From Desulfarculales bacterium UBA702 (lineage in GTDB: Bacteria > Desulfobacterota > Syntrophobacteria > Syntrophobacterales > Syntrophobacteraceae), in assembly GCA_002298165.1 (NCBI GenBank), contig DBMI01000006.1, positions 1 through 60,430 on the forward strand: a stretch of DNA of 60,430 nt, given 5' to 3'. Shown here in pieces: positions 8,414-17,139 of the stretch; the stretch's first letter is position 1, and each line of letters opens with the position of its first letter. The notes under the pieces are model-generated. The model searched no databases and had not been told where the DNA came from. It worked only from the letters and a program-made list of their open reading frames with translations. The position numbers and the translations under genes were made by a program.

Positions 8414-8442
8414 CTTTAACAGCGCCCGAGCCGTGATGTCAA
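8414..8442 (-). promoter_or_regulatory. Promoter of the riboswitch-cbiK transcript
   Basis: On the minus strand a perfect -35 TTGACA (8442-8437) is followed after 17 bases by TTAAAG (8419-8414), a weak -10. Transcription would start close to 8407, just before the cobalamin aptamer. The -10 is only 3/6 to consensus, so confidence is moderate; position is the main support. Confidence 0.55.
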
Positions 8443-8471
8443 GCAAACAAATTGCCTCGGCACGGCACCGG

Positions 8472-9515
8472 CTAATCGGGGATTGAACCGGCCTGTTCGG
8501 GCAGCTTGAAACGAAGTACCCGGCCTGGTTCACGGGATGCCCTGATCGGCTGATCGTCAAGTCTCATCGAGACCCCGCCAGCGTTCCCGATCACGATCTG
8601 CATACCCTTTTGGGCCGTCCACTCCCTTTTGTCACCCGGACGGAGCATGGCGCTTCGGGCTTCCTTTTCATCTATTCTAACCTGTACCCAGGTCTGATCG
8701 TTTGCTTCGACACCAAATCTGAAGCCCTTGCCTAAATCCTGGGAATTTGTGGGTCTATCCTCAGCCATGACTTCCATGGAATTGCTCAAGGCTACACCGG
8801 AAGCTCGCTGGGGCAAAGCTTCGCCGCGGTTTGCGGCTGACTGCTGCACGGCGTCCCGGGATTTCTCGGACTCCGCGATCTTAAAGGCTTCCTGTCGATT
8901 GACATCAGCCGTCCTGTCGGCCGACCCTACCTGCTCAGCATCCTTTATATTCTTTTCCGCCTGAACGATTGCCTTATCAGCTTCCCTCAGGTCTGCATCA
9001 CCTCGTGAAGCGCCAGCCCGGCGCTGCTGCCCGGATGCTCCGGGTTGAGGCGCAAGTTTTTCAAGCAATTCAGGTGGCAGTTCTTCCTGAGAAAAAATTT
9101 GGTCCGCGGCGGGGGGGGCATACAATTTGGCCCGCTTTTCCGATATCCACGTACCTCCGTACATCGTGAGGACGGTTGCCAGAGCAAACAGCAGCAGCGG
9201 AAAACTGATCATTCGGCGCTTCTTCCGAAACAGTTTCATCCGGTGCCCGAATTCTCGTATTCCGGCCTCCTGATATTCAAGTCCACCGATTTGGGGGGCA
9301 AATTCCTGTAGGATTGGTTCGGGGTCGCGCTCGAAGACTTTGCAATATCCGCGAACGATATTACGAACGAGCAATTGCGCACCTATGCACTCGAAATCCC
9401 CCGACTCAAAGCAACTGAGCATAGTTACACTCAGCCCGCTTTGCTCAGCAACGGACTCCAGCGGCAGGCCGCGTTTTTCTCTCTCGGATCGGAGAAATTC
9501 CGAAAGTTCCTTCAT
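8472..9515 (-). CDS. RodZ-like protein (HTH, membrane segment, DUF4115)
   Basis: 347 aa. Residues about 1-70 form an HTH of the Xre/RodZ type (SEFLRSEREKRGLPLESVAEQSGLS). A KLFRKKRR basic stretch precedes one membrane segment (FPLLLFALATVLTMYGGTWI, about residues 105-125). A long charged Ala/Gln-rich periplasmic linker follows. The C-terminus (about 260-340) is a DUF4115-like beta domain (GVEANDQTWVQVRIDEKEAR ... RPGDKREWTAQKG). RodZ couples MreB to the rod-shape cell-wall machinery at the inner membrane. The start MKELSEFL at 9515 lies 13 bases after the PPIase stop; longer starts would overlap it. Confidence 0.85.
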   Translation of the reverse strand: MKELSEFLRSEREKRGLPLESVAEQSGLSVTMLSCFESGDFECIGAQLLVRNIVRGYCKVFERDPEPILQEFAPQIGGLEYQEAGIREFGHRMKLFRKKRRMISFPLLLFALATVLTMYGGTWISEKRAKLYAPPAADQIFSQEELPPELLEKLAPQPGASGQQRRAGASRGDADLREADKAIVQAEKNIKDAEQVGSADRTADVNRQEAFKIAESEKSRDAVQQSAANRGEALPQRASGVALSNSMEVMAEDRPTNSQDLGKGFRFGVEANDQTWVQVRIDEKEARSAMLRPGDKREWTAQKGMQIVIGNAGGVSMRLDDQPIRASREPGRVLRFKLPEQAGSIPD

Positions 9516-9528
9516 CCGGCGGTCCCCG

Positions 9529-10485
9529 TTAGAGGGTGATCTCGATGAAAGCCTTAGATTCCAACTTCTTGACCCACTCTTCGAATTTTCGATCAATCTC
9601 TTTCTGGAACAACTGGTTCCTTACCTTATCGCGTATCGCCTGATCAGAAGTATTCTGCTTCTGGATGACCATATCGAGCACTTTCATAATATAGTAACCT
9701 GCGCCCGCCTTCACCATATCGGAAACCTGATCCTTCTGAAGCCCCTGGATGGCACCGGCAATAAAAGGCGCCAGTTCGTCCACCCCTATTAGCCCCACAT
9801 CGCCTCCATCCGCGGCAGCCGGGCCTTTCGAATACTGGATCGCCAACTTCCGGAAATCGGCCCCGCTCCTGAGCTGGGACAGAATCTCACGGCCGGTCTT
9901 CTCGGCGTCCTTTTCCGCGGAAGGCAAGAAAATAATTCCAAGGCGAATCTTCCTCTCCGATCCTGGGGAGTCAGGACGGGAATCCTTAAGAGCCGCATCC
10001 ACCTGCTGGTCGGTTATCAGTGTCTTCGACTTGAGTACCCGATCAACCAGCTTGTTGCGCTCGATATCCCTACGAACTCCCTCCCGGTATTTCTGAATAG
10101 TCTCACCGCTTTCCTTGAGCATCCGCTCCAGATCCGCCCGCGTGAAGTTATTTTGCCTCAGCATTCCATCAATTGTCGAGTCCAGTTCTGAATCGGACAC
10201 GTTTATCTTCTGTCGCTTTACCTCTTCCTGAGCCAGACGCTGCCGTATGAGCTGCGTCAGGGCTTCGCGCTCCGTCTGAGCTTTCTTTACAGGATCATCA
10301 GTTTTTAAGTCAGGGAACATTTTCTCCATAAGCAAGACATGTGCCTTAACCTCACTGTAGAGAATTATCTCGCCATTCACAGTGGCTACCGTGCGATCAA
10401 TTACTTCACACCTGCCAAACCCTGCATACACCGTATGTAAAACCATACAGGCAAAAATGATCAAAATCAGCTTACCAAAACGCAT
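9529..10485 (-). CDS. SurA-like periplasmic peptidyl-prolyl isomerase
   Basis: 318 aa. A signal peptide (MRFGKLILIIFACMVLHTVYA) is followed by a SurA N-terminal chaperone region (VIDRTVATVNGEIILYSEVK, residues about 28-165) and one parvulin-type PPIC domain (about 175-280; GADFRKLAIQYSKGPAAADGGDVG). E. coli SurA has two parvulin domains; this one has one. It should help outer-membrane protein folding in the periplasm. It lies between mfd and the RodZ-like gene on the same strand, 265 bases after mfd. Confidence 0.87.
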   Translation of the reverse strand: MRFGKLILIIFACMVLHTVYAGFGRCEVIDRTVATVNGEIILYSEVKAHVLLMEKMFPDLKTDDPVKKAQTEREALTQLIRQRLAQEEVKRQKINVSDSELDSTIDGMLRQNNFTRADLERMLKESGETIQKYREGVRRDIERNKLVDRVLKSKTLITDQQVDAALKDSRPDSPGSERKIRLGIIFLPSAEKDAEKTGREILSQLRSGADFRKLAIQYSKGPAAADGGDVGLIGVDELAPFIAGAIQGLQKDQVSDMVKAGAGYYIMKVLDMVIQKQNTSDQAIRDKVRNQLFQKEIDRKFEEWVKKLESKAFIEITL

Positions 10486-10750
10486 GACTTCCTCGATTTA
10501 CAATTTCTCTAGTTTACAGCTTCGAAACTAGCACATGAGCAAAATGGGTCGGCTGTGCGGATATCAGCCACCTCTCATTTGCTCTTTTACCCCGCTTTGA
10601 AATAGAGAAGCAACTTAGCAGGCAATACAAAATCGATGTTCCACAAGAACCGGGGCTGCAATTCCAGGCTGACGTTCAACCGCGAAGAGACTCCGGATCT
10701 CCCGCCTGCCCGGTCGGGCCGTGAGCAAGAGGGACCAGATATAACAAGAG

Positions 10751-13700
10751 CTATTGGAAGTTGAAATCAGTAGCACGTTCGCCAAGCTCTTGCAAGATTT
10801 TCTTTAGGCGCACGAGCCTGTGCACATAGCTTCGGCCCCAAATTTCGACCCTCATCCTGCGATCGGATTCAATGACATAGCTACATTTCTTTTCTTCGAA
10901 TTTCGAGAGAATCGGAAGGACTTCAGCATTTTGGGCAAAATGGAGGGTAAAACCTTCTTCATCACCATCCAGGCGCAGCACCCGGAGATTCTTTAAGACG
11001 ATTCGCATCTTCGCCATCAAAACTAGGTGCTTCACCGAATCAGGCAATGGCCCGTAGCGATCACGCCATTCCCCGGCAAGATCGTCAACCGACTGCTCAT
11101 CAGAGAGCGTGGCAAGCCGCTTGTATGCAAGCAGCCTCTGGTCGGTATCCGGAATGAAATCCTCGGGCAGAAATGCGGAAACAGGAAGATTCATTTCCGT
11201 TTCGATCGCCTCCGCCCCTGCTCCATCTCCCCTCATGCTCTTTACGGCCCGCTCCAGCAGTTCCAGATAGAGTTCGTATCCTATGGCCGCGATGTGTCCT
11301 GACTGGGAAGAGCCCAAAATTGTGCCTCCGCCCCTTATCTGGAGGTCGTTCAACGCGATCTTGAATCCTGCGCCCAACTCACTGAAATCAAGCAGAGCGC
11401 GTAGTCTTTTTTGGGCATCGCGGGTTATCAGGTGTTCGCCCGGAATAATGAGATAAGCGTAAGCCTGCTCGCTCGATCTGCCAACCCTGCCCCGCAATTG
11501 ATAAATTTGCGCCAGGCCAAATTTGTCGGCACGGTTGATGATAATCGTATTGGCCGCCGGAATGTCGAGCCCCGATTCGATAATAGTGGTGCAAACCAGT
11601 ATGTCCATCTTCTTGCGAATGAATCCGAGCATCACTTTTTCAAGCTCGCGCTCGTGCATCTGCCCGTGGCCAACCCCGATCCGTGCTTCCGGAACGAGTT
11701 CTGACAGTTTTGCGGCCATTTTGTGGATGCTCTGGACATGGTTGTGCACAAAAAAGACCTGTCCTCCACGATGCAATTCCCGGTAGATTGCCTCGCGTAT
11801 GGTCAGTTCATCATAATTGCTTACAAATGTTTCGATCGAGCGGCGGTCCTGCGGCGGAGTCTCTATCGTGCTGAGATCACGAATGCCGGTAAGGGCCATC
11901 TGAAGCGTCCGGGGGATAGGCGTCGCGGTCAGCGTCAGCACGTCAACGGATACCCGAAGCCTCTTCATCATTTCCTTGTGGCGGACACCGAACCTGTGTT
12001 CCTCGTCAATTATCAGCAGTCCAAGATCCTTGAACACCACATCCTTTTGCAGTAGCCGGTGAGTGCCTATCACAATGTCGATTTTACCTTTTTTCAGATC
12101 TTCGATGATCTGTTTTTGCTGGGCCGCTGTTTTGAACCGGCTAAGTGCCGAAACAGTTACGGGGAACTTTTCAAATCTTTCCCGGAAACTCTCGAAGTGC
12201 TGCTCGGCAAGGACGGTTGTCGGCACGAGCATTGCCACCTGTTTTCCGTCCATAACTGCCTTGAAAGCCGCCCTTAGTGCAACTTCAGTTTTGCCGTAGC
12301 CCACATCCCCGCAAATCAGACGGTCCATCGGACGTTGCGCGGTCATGTCATCGAGCACATCCTCGATCGCCCTGATCTGGTCGGGAGTTTCCTCGAAGGC
12401 AAAAGTCGTTTCAAATTCCTGGAAAAACCTGTCTGGAGCAGTAAAGGCGAATCCCTCACCCACTTGGCGTATGGCATAGAGATCGAGTAACTCCTCGGCC
12501 ATTCGCTCGGCCGACTCCCTTGCTTTTCGCTTGGCGCTTTCCCAAGATTTTCCGCCGAGCTTATCGAGCTTTGGGTCCTGCCCCTCGACCCCGAGATACT
12601 TCTGCACTTTCTGGAGTTTGTCGACCGGTACGTAGAGTTTATCGCTATCCTGGTAAGCGAGCAGCAGGAAATCGTTTTCTATGCCGCCCACATTCAGGTG
12701 AGCCAGTTCCTTATAGACTCCTATTCCGTGGTCGAGATGGACAACGAAGTCGCCCTGGTGAAGATCCTGGAACGAACTTAGAAAAATGCCCGAAACGGGT
12801 TTGGCCACACCCTTCCTGGAGCGCCTTTCGAAAATTTCCTCCTCGGCCACTACCGCAAGCCTCTCGGCGGCCCAGAAAAAACCATTCCGTATTTCGCCGG
12901 TCACCACCTTTATTGAAGGGGTATCGAAGGATTCCTCGCCAAAGGGGCGCTCGCTTACCATGACATCAATTCCATAATTTCCGAGCAGCTCGGCGATTCT
13001 CCCGGCTCGTTCCTTCTGCGAGCAGACCATGAATATGGAATTCCCGTCTTTAATCCAATTGCGAAACTGGACTGCAACGGGGTCGAGCAATCTCTCACGG
13101 TTGGCATTCGATTTGACGGCCATAGCCAATTCGGCGTGCCCCGAAGTGCCGAGGTCGAAGACTTTTGCCGCGCCCTCTTCGGAAAGCGAATTTACGAGCA
13201 GTTGCCGAAAAACACCTCCCCGTTCGAGCATTTGCCCGGGATCTTCAAAAAGCTCGGAGGGCGGCCGTTTCCATTCAGTATCGGACTTTGTTTCTTCCCA
13301 ACCTCCAGTGAGTTTGGCAAAATGCTCGTCAAGCTCGGTATGGCTTCGTACCGCGTCTGCCCATATAATTATTGTGCCGGGATCGAGATAATCCCAAAGC
13401 GAGGCGGTCCGCTCGAATAAGACCGGGAAAACGGCTTCGAAGGCGCCGTACTGATGGCCCTCCTGAATCCTGTCCAGCCAGATGTTGCCAGCCGCCGGCG
13501 AGAGCCGCTCCAGGCGCACATCTTCATAGATCGCCTGACGTGCCCGCTGCCTGGCTTCGTCATCGAAAATCACTTCGTTTCCGGGAAGGATCAGGAAGTC
13601 TTCGAGAGTACCCATCGAGCGCTGAGTGCTTGGATGAAAGAGGCGGATTGATTCCAGTTCGTCGCCAAAAAATTCGAGCCTGACCGGCCACCTGTAGAGG

Positions 13701-14326
13701 GGGGCAAAAATATCAATGACGCCGCCGCGCCGGCTGAAATCTCCGTATTCTTCCACCAGGGAAACCCGGTAATATCCGCGGTCGAGTAATCTTCTGGTAA
13801 AGGCTTCTATGTCTCCGGATTCACCACCGACCTTGTATTCGGCGGCCCCGACGAGCACATCGGGCGGTGCCAGGCGCTCCATGAGCGCCAATGCGGAAGT
13901 GACTACAACCATCGGTGCCGGTGCAGCTCGCAATGCATACAGGGCTTCTATCCTATGGGCAGTAGTCTCGGCCTTTCCGAGTGACTGCGCCTTGTGGCCT
14001 GATCGGCTCGGGAGGTACCATACCGGACGTTCCAGGGGTTGGGTGCCATTGGCGCCTTGCTTTCCCAGGAAAAAAGAAATCATCTGGGCATAACTGTCGG
14101 CTTCCTTGTCGGTCGGGGCCACTAATACGAAGGGCTCTCTCACCCGGCGCATCGCCCTGGAGACCAGATAAGCCAAAGCAGACGGCTGCACTCCCCTCAG
14201 GGCGGCCGATTCACGAGAATTTTTCAGAAATGAAACGATTTCTTCGGAATCATTTCTAAACAGGGCCGGATTGACAATCGGTCCTTCCCGGTCGGGGATT
14301 TCCTGGCGAGGGATCGAAAAATCCAT
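10751..14326 (-). CDS. mfd: Transcription-repair coupling factor
   Basis: 1191 aa, full length for Mfd, which displaces RNA polymerase stalled at DNA lesions and recruits UvrA. The UvrB-like N-terminal region spans about residues 1-350 (RRGGVIDIFAPL, RLEFFGDELESIR). The RNA polymerase-interacting domain lies at about 510-600 (HQGDFVVHLDHGIGVYKEL). The helicase core has Walker A CGDVGYGKTEVA, DEEH-box IIDEEHRFGV, TATPIPRTL and QLRGRVGRS. The C-terminal regulatory domain follows. The ATG at 14326 gives the standard N-terminus. Transcribed divergently from selA. Confidence 0.97.
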   Translation of the reverse strand: MDFSIPRQEIPDREGPIVNPALFRNDSEEIVSFLKNSRESAALRGVQPSALAYLVSRAMRRVREPFVLVAPTDKEADSYAQMISFFLGKQGANGTQPLERPVWYLPSRSGHKAQSLGKAETTAHRIEALYALRAAPAPMVVVTSALALMERLAPPDVLVGAAEYKVGGESGDIEAFTRRLLDRGYYRVSLVEEYGDFSRRGGVIDIFAPLYRWPVRLEFFGDELESIRLFHPSTQRSMGTLEDFLILPGNEVIFDDEARQRARQAIYEDVRLERLSPAAGNIWLDRIQEGHQYGAFEAVFPVLFERTASLWDYLDPGTIIIWADAVRSHTELDEHFAKLTGGWEETKSDTEWKRPPSELFEDPGQMLERGGVFRQLLVNSLSEEGAAKVFDLGTSGHAELAMAVKSNANRERLLDPVAVQFRNWIKDGNSIFMVCSQKERAGRIAELLGNYGIDVMVSERPFGEESFDTPSIKVVTGEIRNGFFWAAERLAVVAEEEIFERRSRKGVAKPVSGIFLSSFQDLHQGDFVVHLDHGIGVYKELAHLNVGGIENDFLLLAYQDSDKLYVPVDKLQKVQKYLGVEGQDPKLDKLGGKSWESAKRKARESAERMAEELLDLYAIRQVGEGFAFTAPDRFFQEFETTFAFEETPDQIRAIEDVLDDMTAQRPMDRLICGDVGYGKTEVALRAAFKAVMDGKQVAMLVPTTVLAEQHFESFRERFEKFPVTVSALSRFKTAAQQKQIIEDLKKGKIDIVIGTHRLLQKDVVFKDLGLLIIDEEHRFGVRHKEMMKRLRVSVDVLTLTATPIPRTLQMALTGIRDLSTIETPPQDRRSIETFVSNYDELTIREAIYRELHRGGQVFFVHNHVQSIHKMAAKLSELVPEARIGVGHGQMHERELEKVMLGFIRKKMDILVCTTIIESGLDIPAANTIIINRADKFGLAQIYQLRGRVGRSSEQAYAYLIIPGEHLITRDAQKRLRALLDFSELGAGFKIALNDLQIRGGGTILGSSQSGHIAAIGYELYLELLERAVKSMRGDGAGAEAIETEMNLPVSAFLPEDFIPDTDQRLLAYKRLATLSDEQSVDDLAGEWRDRYGPLPDSVKHLVLMAKMRIVLKNLRVLRLDGDEEGFTLHFAQNAEVLPILSKFEEKKCSYVIESDRRMRVEIWGRSYVHRLVRLKKILQELGERATDFNFQ

Positions 14327-14527
14327 TATTATGCCGTCAATCCTTCAAGATTCTGATAAAAAGAGTACCGGGCATCAAAGCAGCCGGCTTAATTACAAAA
14401 AAACCGTATCAGGGCCAATTATGGTTTGGGCCGATCAACGCAAGTTTTAAAAGTTTTAGTATATCCGAAACCGCGCCTCAAAAAAAGCATCCCGTCAAAG
14501 CGGCGAAGGTCGAAAGCGAGGCAGAAC

Positions 14528-15943
14528 ATGGATCGAAGTTCGACAAAAGAAATCCTCAGGCTGATTCCGAGTGTCGATGCAATGCTCCAGATGGAAACAA
14601 TTGCCGAGGCCCTCGCGAGATACCCTAGAAGGCTGGTCCTGGACGCTCTCCGGCAGATACTCGATGAGACAAGGGAAACGCTTCTGAAGGCCACAGAGCC
14701 CGGTCCCTCGGAAATAGACCGGCAGAAACTTGCAGCGCGCGCAGCCGAACGGGTCGAGTTGCTTTCCCGGTTTACCTTCCGGCGCGTTGTGAATGCAACG
14801 GGAATAATCATACATACCAACCTTGGGCGCTCGCTTCTTCCAGAGAAGGCAGTCGAGAGGCTGGAACTCATCTGCTCGGGATATAACAATCTTGAATACG
14901 ATATTGATCGGGGCGAGCGGGGTTCACGCCATGCCCATGCCGAGGCAATTCTTCGCGAATTGACAGGGGCCGAAGCGGCCCTGGTATTGAATAATAATGC
15001 AGGTGCGGTATTGCTTGCATTGAACACACTGGCACAGGGCGGTGAAGTAATCGTATCGCGGGGAGAACTTGTCGAAATCGGCGGGTCATTCAGAATCCCA
15101 GACGTTATGAGCAGCAGTGGAGCAACGCTCCGCGAGGTGGGAACGACCAATCGCACCCATCTTAAGGACTATGCATCCGCCATAAATGAACAAACCGCCC
15201 TTCTCATGAAAGTACACACGAGCAACTACAGGGTCATCGGTTTCACTGCAGAGGTCGGGCTGGATAAATTGGTTGGGCTTGGGCGGGAGCGTGGGTTGCC
15301 GGTTATCGAAGACCTGGGCAGCGGATGTTTTGTCGATCTGGCCCCTTTTGGGCTGCATGGGGAAATTACGGTCCAGGAAACTATCAGGGCTGGGGCCGAC
15401 CTGGTAACCTTCAGCGGGGACAAGCTGCTAGGCGGTCCACAAGCCGGAATCATGGTAGGCCGTTCCGAATTGATCGATCGGTGCAAAAAAAATCCCATGA
15501 CAAGGGCACTCCGGGTGGGCAAAATGACCCTTGCAGCCTTGGAGGCCACACTCAGGCTCTACCGGGACGAACATCAGGCATTGGAACAAATTCCTACGCT
15601 CAGGATGATATCGACACCTGAAGCCGATCTCGAACCCCGCGCGCATACCCTTGCCACGCTAATTCGCGCACTTTCCGGCAGCTCCGTTCTAGAGATCGCC
15701 GTTAAGCGTGGCCATTCACAGGTAGGGGGCGGCTCCCTGCCGGCTCAGAACCTGCCCACAAGACTAGTTGCTGTAAAATCCGAAACCTACACACCCAACC
15801 GCATCGAACAGGTCCTGCGCAACTCTGATCCAGCAGTAATCGGCAGGATCGAATCCGACGCGTTTCTCATGGATTTACGCACAATGGAAGATTCAGACTT
15901 CGAGCCGGTCCGCATTGCATTCGAGCAACTGCTGCGGGATTAA
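14528..15943 (+). CDS. selA: L-seryl-tRNA(Sec) selenium transferase
   Basis: 471-aa PLP enzyme that converts seryl-tRNA(Sec) to selenocysteinyl-tRNA(Sec) with selenophosphate. Seen: LIPSVDAML at the N-terminus, NATGIIIHTNLGRSLLP, the Cys-free core EVGTTNRTHLKDY, and the PLP lysine in FSGDKLLGGPQAG. The internal ATG at 14528 (MDRSSTKEIL) has GAGG six bases upstream and gives the family's normal N-terminus; the longer reading from 14426 adds a basic tail without support. selB and the selenocysteine tRNA are not in the window. A strong terminator follows. Confidence 0.95.
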   Translation: MDRSSTKEILRLIPSVDAMLQMETIAEALARYPRRLVLDALRQILDETRETLLKATEPGPSEIDRQKLAARAAERVELLSRFTFRRVVNATGIIIHTNLGRSLLPEKAVERLELICSGYNNLEYDIDRGERGSRHAHAEAILRELTGAEAALVLNNNAGAVLLALNTLAQGGEVIVSRGELVEIGGSFRIPDVMSSSGATLREVGTTNRTHLKDYASAINEQTALLMKVHTSNYRVIGFTAEVGLDKLVGLGRERGLPVIEDLGSGCFVDLAPFGLHGEITVQETIRAGADLVTFSGDKLLGGPQAGIMVGRSELIDRCKKNPMTRALRVGKMTLAALEATLRLYRDEHQALEQIPTLRMISTPEADLEPRAHTLATLIRALSGSSVLEIAVKRGHSQVGGGSLPAQNLPTRLVAVKSETYTPNRIEQVLRNSDPAVIGRIESDAFLMDLRTMEDSDFEPVRIAFEQLLRD

Positions 15944-15950
15944 AAATAGA

Positions 15951-15986
15951 AAACCCGCCCTTGGTAACGTAACCAAAGGCGGGTTT
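15951..15986. terminator. Terminator after selA
   Basis: Inverted repeat AAACCCGCCCTTGGT (15951-15965) and ACCAAAGGCGGGTTT (15972-15986), a 15-bp stem with one mismatch and a 6-base loop, eight bases after the selA stop. The T-rich 3' arm serves the plus strand and the A-rich 5' arm gives a T-run on the minus strand, so it can work for both directions. Confidence 0.85.
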
Positions 15987-16053
15987 CTAAACTTACTTCT
16001 TAGCCCAGATTTTCAAATCTCTCAAAGAGGCAATATAACTGCTGTTAAAAGAT

Positions 16054-16260
16054 CTATGCGCCGGTATCGGCAGGTTTGGCTGCCTTTTTCTTGCTCTTCT
16101 TTGTTGCTTTCTTCGTGGACTTCTTGCTCTTCTTGTGCTTCTTTGCAGGTTTTGTCATCTCAGTGTCGGTCCCCGTCGTCTGTGCAACTACGACAGGGGC
16201 TGCCACCATCGTCGCCCCGAACAGTATGGCAGTAATGATTGAAAGAATCTTACCCTTCAT
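16054..16260 (-). CDS. Small exported lysine-rich protein
   Basis: 68 aa. The signal peptide (MKGKILSIITAILFGATMVAAPVVVA) is followed by about 40 residues dominated by Lys, Ser, Ala and Thr (KKHKKSKKSTKKATKKSKKK). Composition resembles histone H1-like tails but it carries an export signal. The start at 16260 is preceded by AGGAGG and AAGGAG motifs; the longer reading to 16362 crosses a terminator hairpin. No family recognised. It follows a second, larger protein of the same kind on the same strand. Confidence 0.7.
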   Translation of the reverse strand: MKGKILSIITAILFGATMVAAPVVVAQTTGTDTEMTKPAKKHKKSKKSTKKATKKSKKKAAKPADTGA

Positions 16261-16285
16261 ATTTTTAACTCTCCTTTCCTCCTCG

Positions 16286-16332
16286 AAAAAAAATGCGCCC
16301 GACCTCTTTGAGAGAAAGATCAACTTGGCGCA
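16286..16332 (-). terminator. Terminator or attenuator between the lysine-rich genes
   Basis: On the minus strand TGCGCC (16332-16327) pairs with GGCGCA (16299-16294) and is followed by eight T residues. The loop holds a second, imperfect stem. It lies after the larger lysine-rich gene and immediately before the Shine-Dalgarno of the smaller one, so readthrough would decide expression of the latter. Confidence 0.5.
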
Positions 16333-16380
16333 CATTTTAAGTACAATTTTCAAAATATACAAATCAGAATTTCAGTTATT

Positions 16381-16932
16381 TCACTTTTTATTTATTTTTT
16401 TCTTACTGCTGATTTTACTGGGTTTTTTAACCGAAGATTTTTGAATTTCACTCTTTTGGGCTTTCCGGGAGCCTTTGGATGAAGTTTTCACCTTTTTCGT
16501 ACTCTTAGATTTCGATTTTTTTAAGCTTTCTGTCTTCTTAACCTTAGTAGTTCCAGCAATCGATTCAGCTTTAGGTGCCGAGGTTCTGCCGGCTTTGGCA
16601 ACTTTTTTTCCACTCTTTGATTTCCTTGAGGAAGCTACACTCTTGCCATGCTTCTTTTTCGCCGATTTAGAGCGTAGTTTTGATTTCTTCTTGCTCGATT
16701 TCTGCGAACTCTTCATCCAGGTCCTATCAGAACCGAAGGAAGGAGAACCATTCGTTTTGGGCTGAATGGCTGCAGGATTGTATTCATCCTTCATTATGCG
16801 GTTCCACTGGTCCTGTAGTTCGCGGACTTTTTCGTTAACCTTCTGGTCTTCCTGCTGGGCCATGGCGCCAAATGAGAGAACTGCCGAAATAGAGAAGACA
16901 ACAGGCAGCATGAGTAATTTTCGAATCTTCAT
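16381..16932 (-). CDS. Exported lysine/serine-rich protein
   Basis: 183 aa. The signal peptide (MKIRKLLMLPVVFSISAVLSFGAMA) precedes a short ordinary segment (QDQWNRIMKDEYNPAAIQPK, residues about 40-60) and then about 115 residues of low-complexity Lys/Ser/Ala/Thr sequence ending KKKINKK. Net charge is very high and positive. Function unknown; it could bind DNA, polyphosphate, acidic polysaccharide or the phosphate-rich outer leaflet. The start at 16932 gives a clean signal peptide with GTGGAG upstream. Codon use is A-rich because of the Lys codons. Confidence 0.72.
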   Translation of the reverse strand: MKIRKLLMLPVVFSISAVLSFGAMAQQEDQKVNEKVRELQDQWNRIMKDEYNPAAIQPKTNGSPSFGSDRTWMKSSQKSSKKKSKLRSKSAKKKHGKSVASSRKSKSGKKVAKAGRTSAPKAESIAGTTKVKKTESLKKSKSKSTKKVKTSSKGSRKAQKSEIQKSSVKKPSKISSKKKINKK

Positions 16933-17139
16933 AGATGAGCACTCCACTAGCATTAGCTCGGGGTCAAGCCCGGCAGCTTTAAAAATAGGGCCGGCCCGGG
17001 GATTTGATCTTGCCGGCGAATCGCATTTTTCTGTTAACCTGGAATTGAGATCAATATAACACAACTCGAGATTTCCTTGTCAATCTTTACCAGCGACGGA
17101 AGTTGTGGAACTGGCCCTGCATCCCCACATTAATTCATG

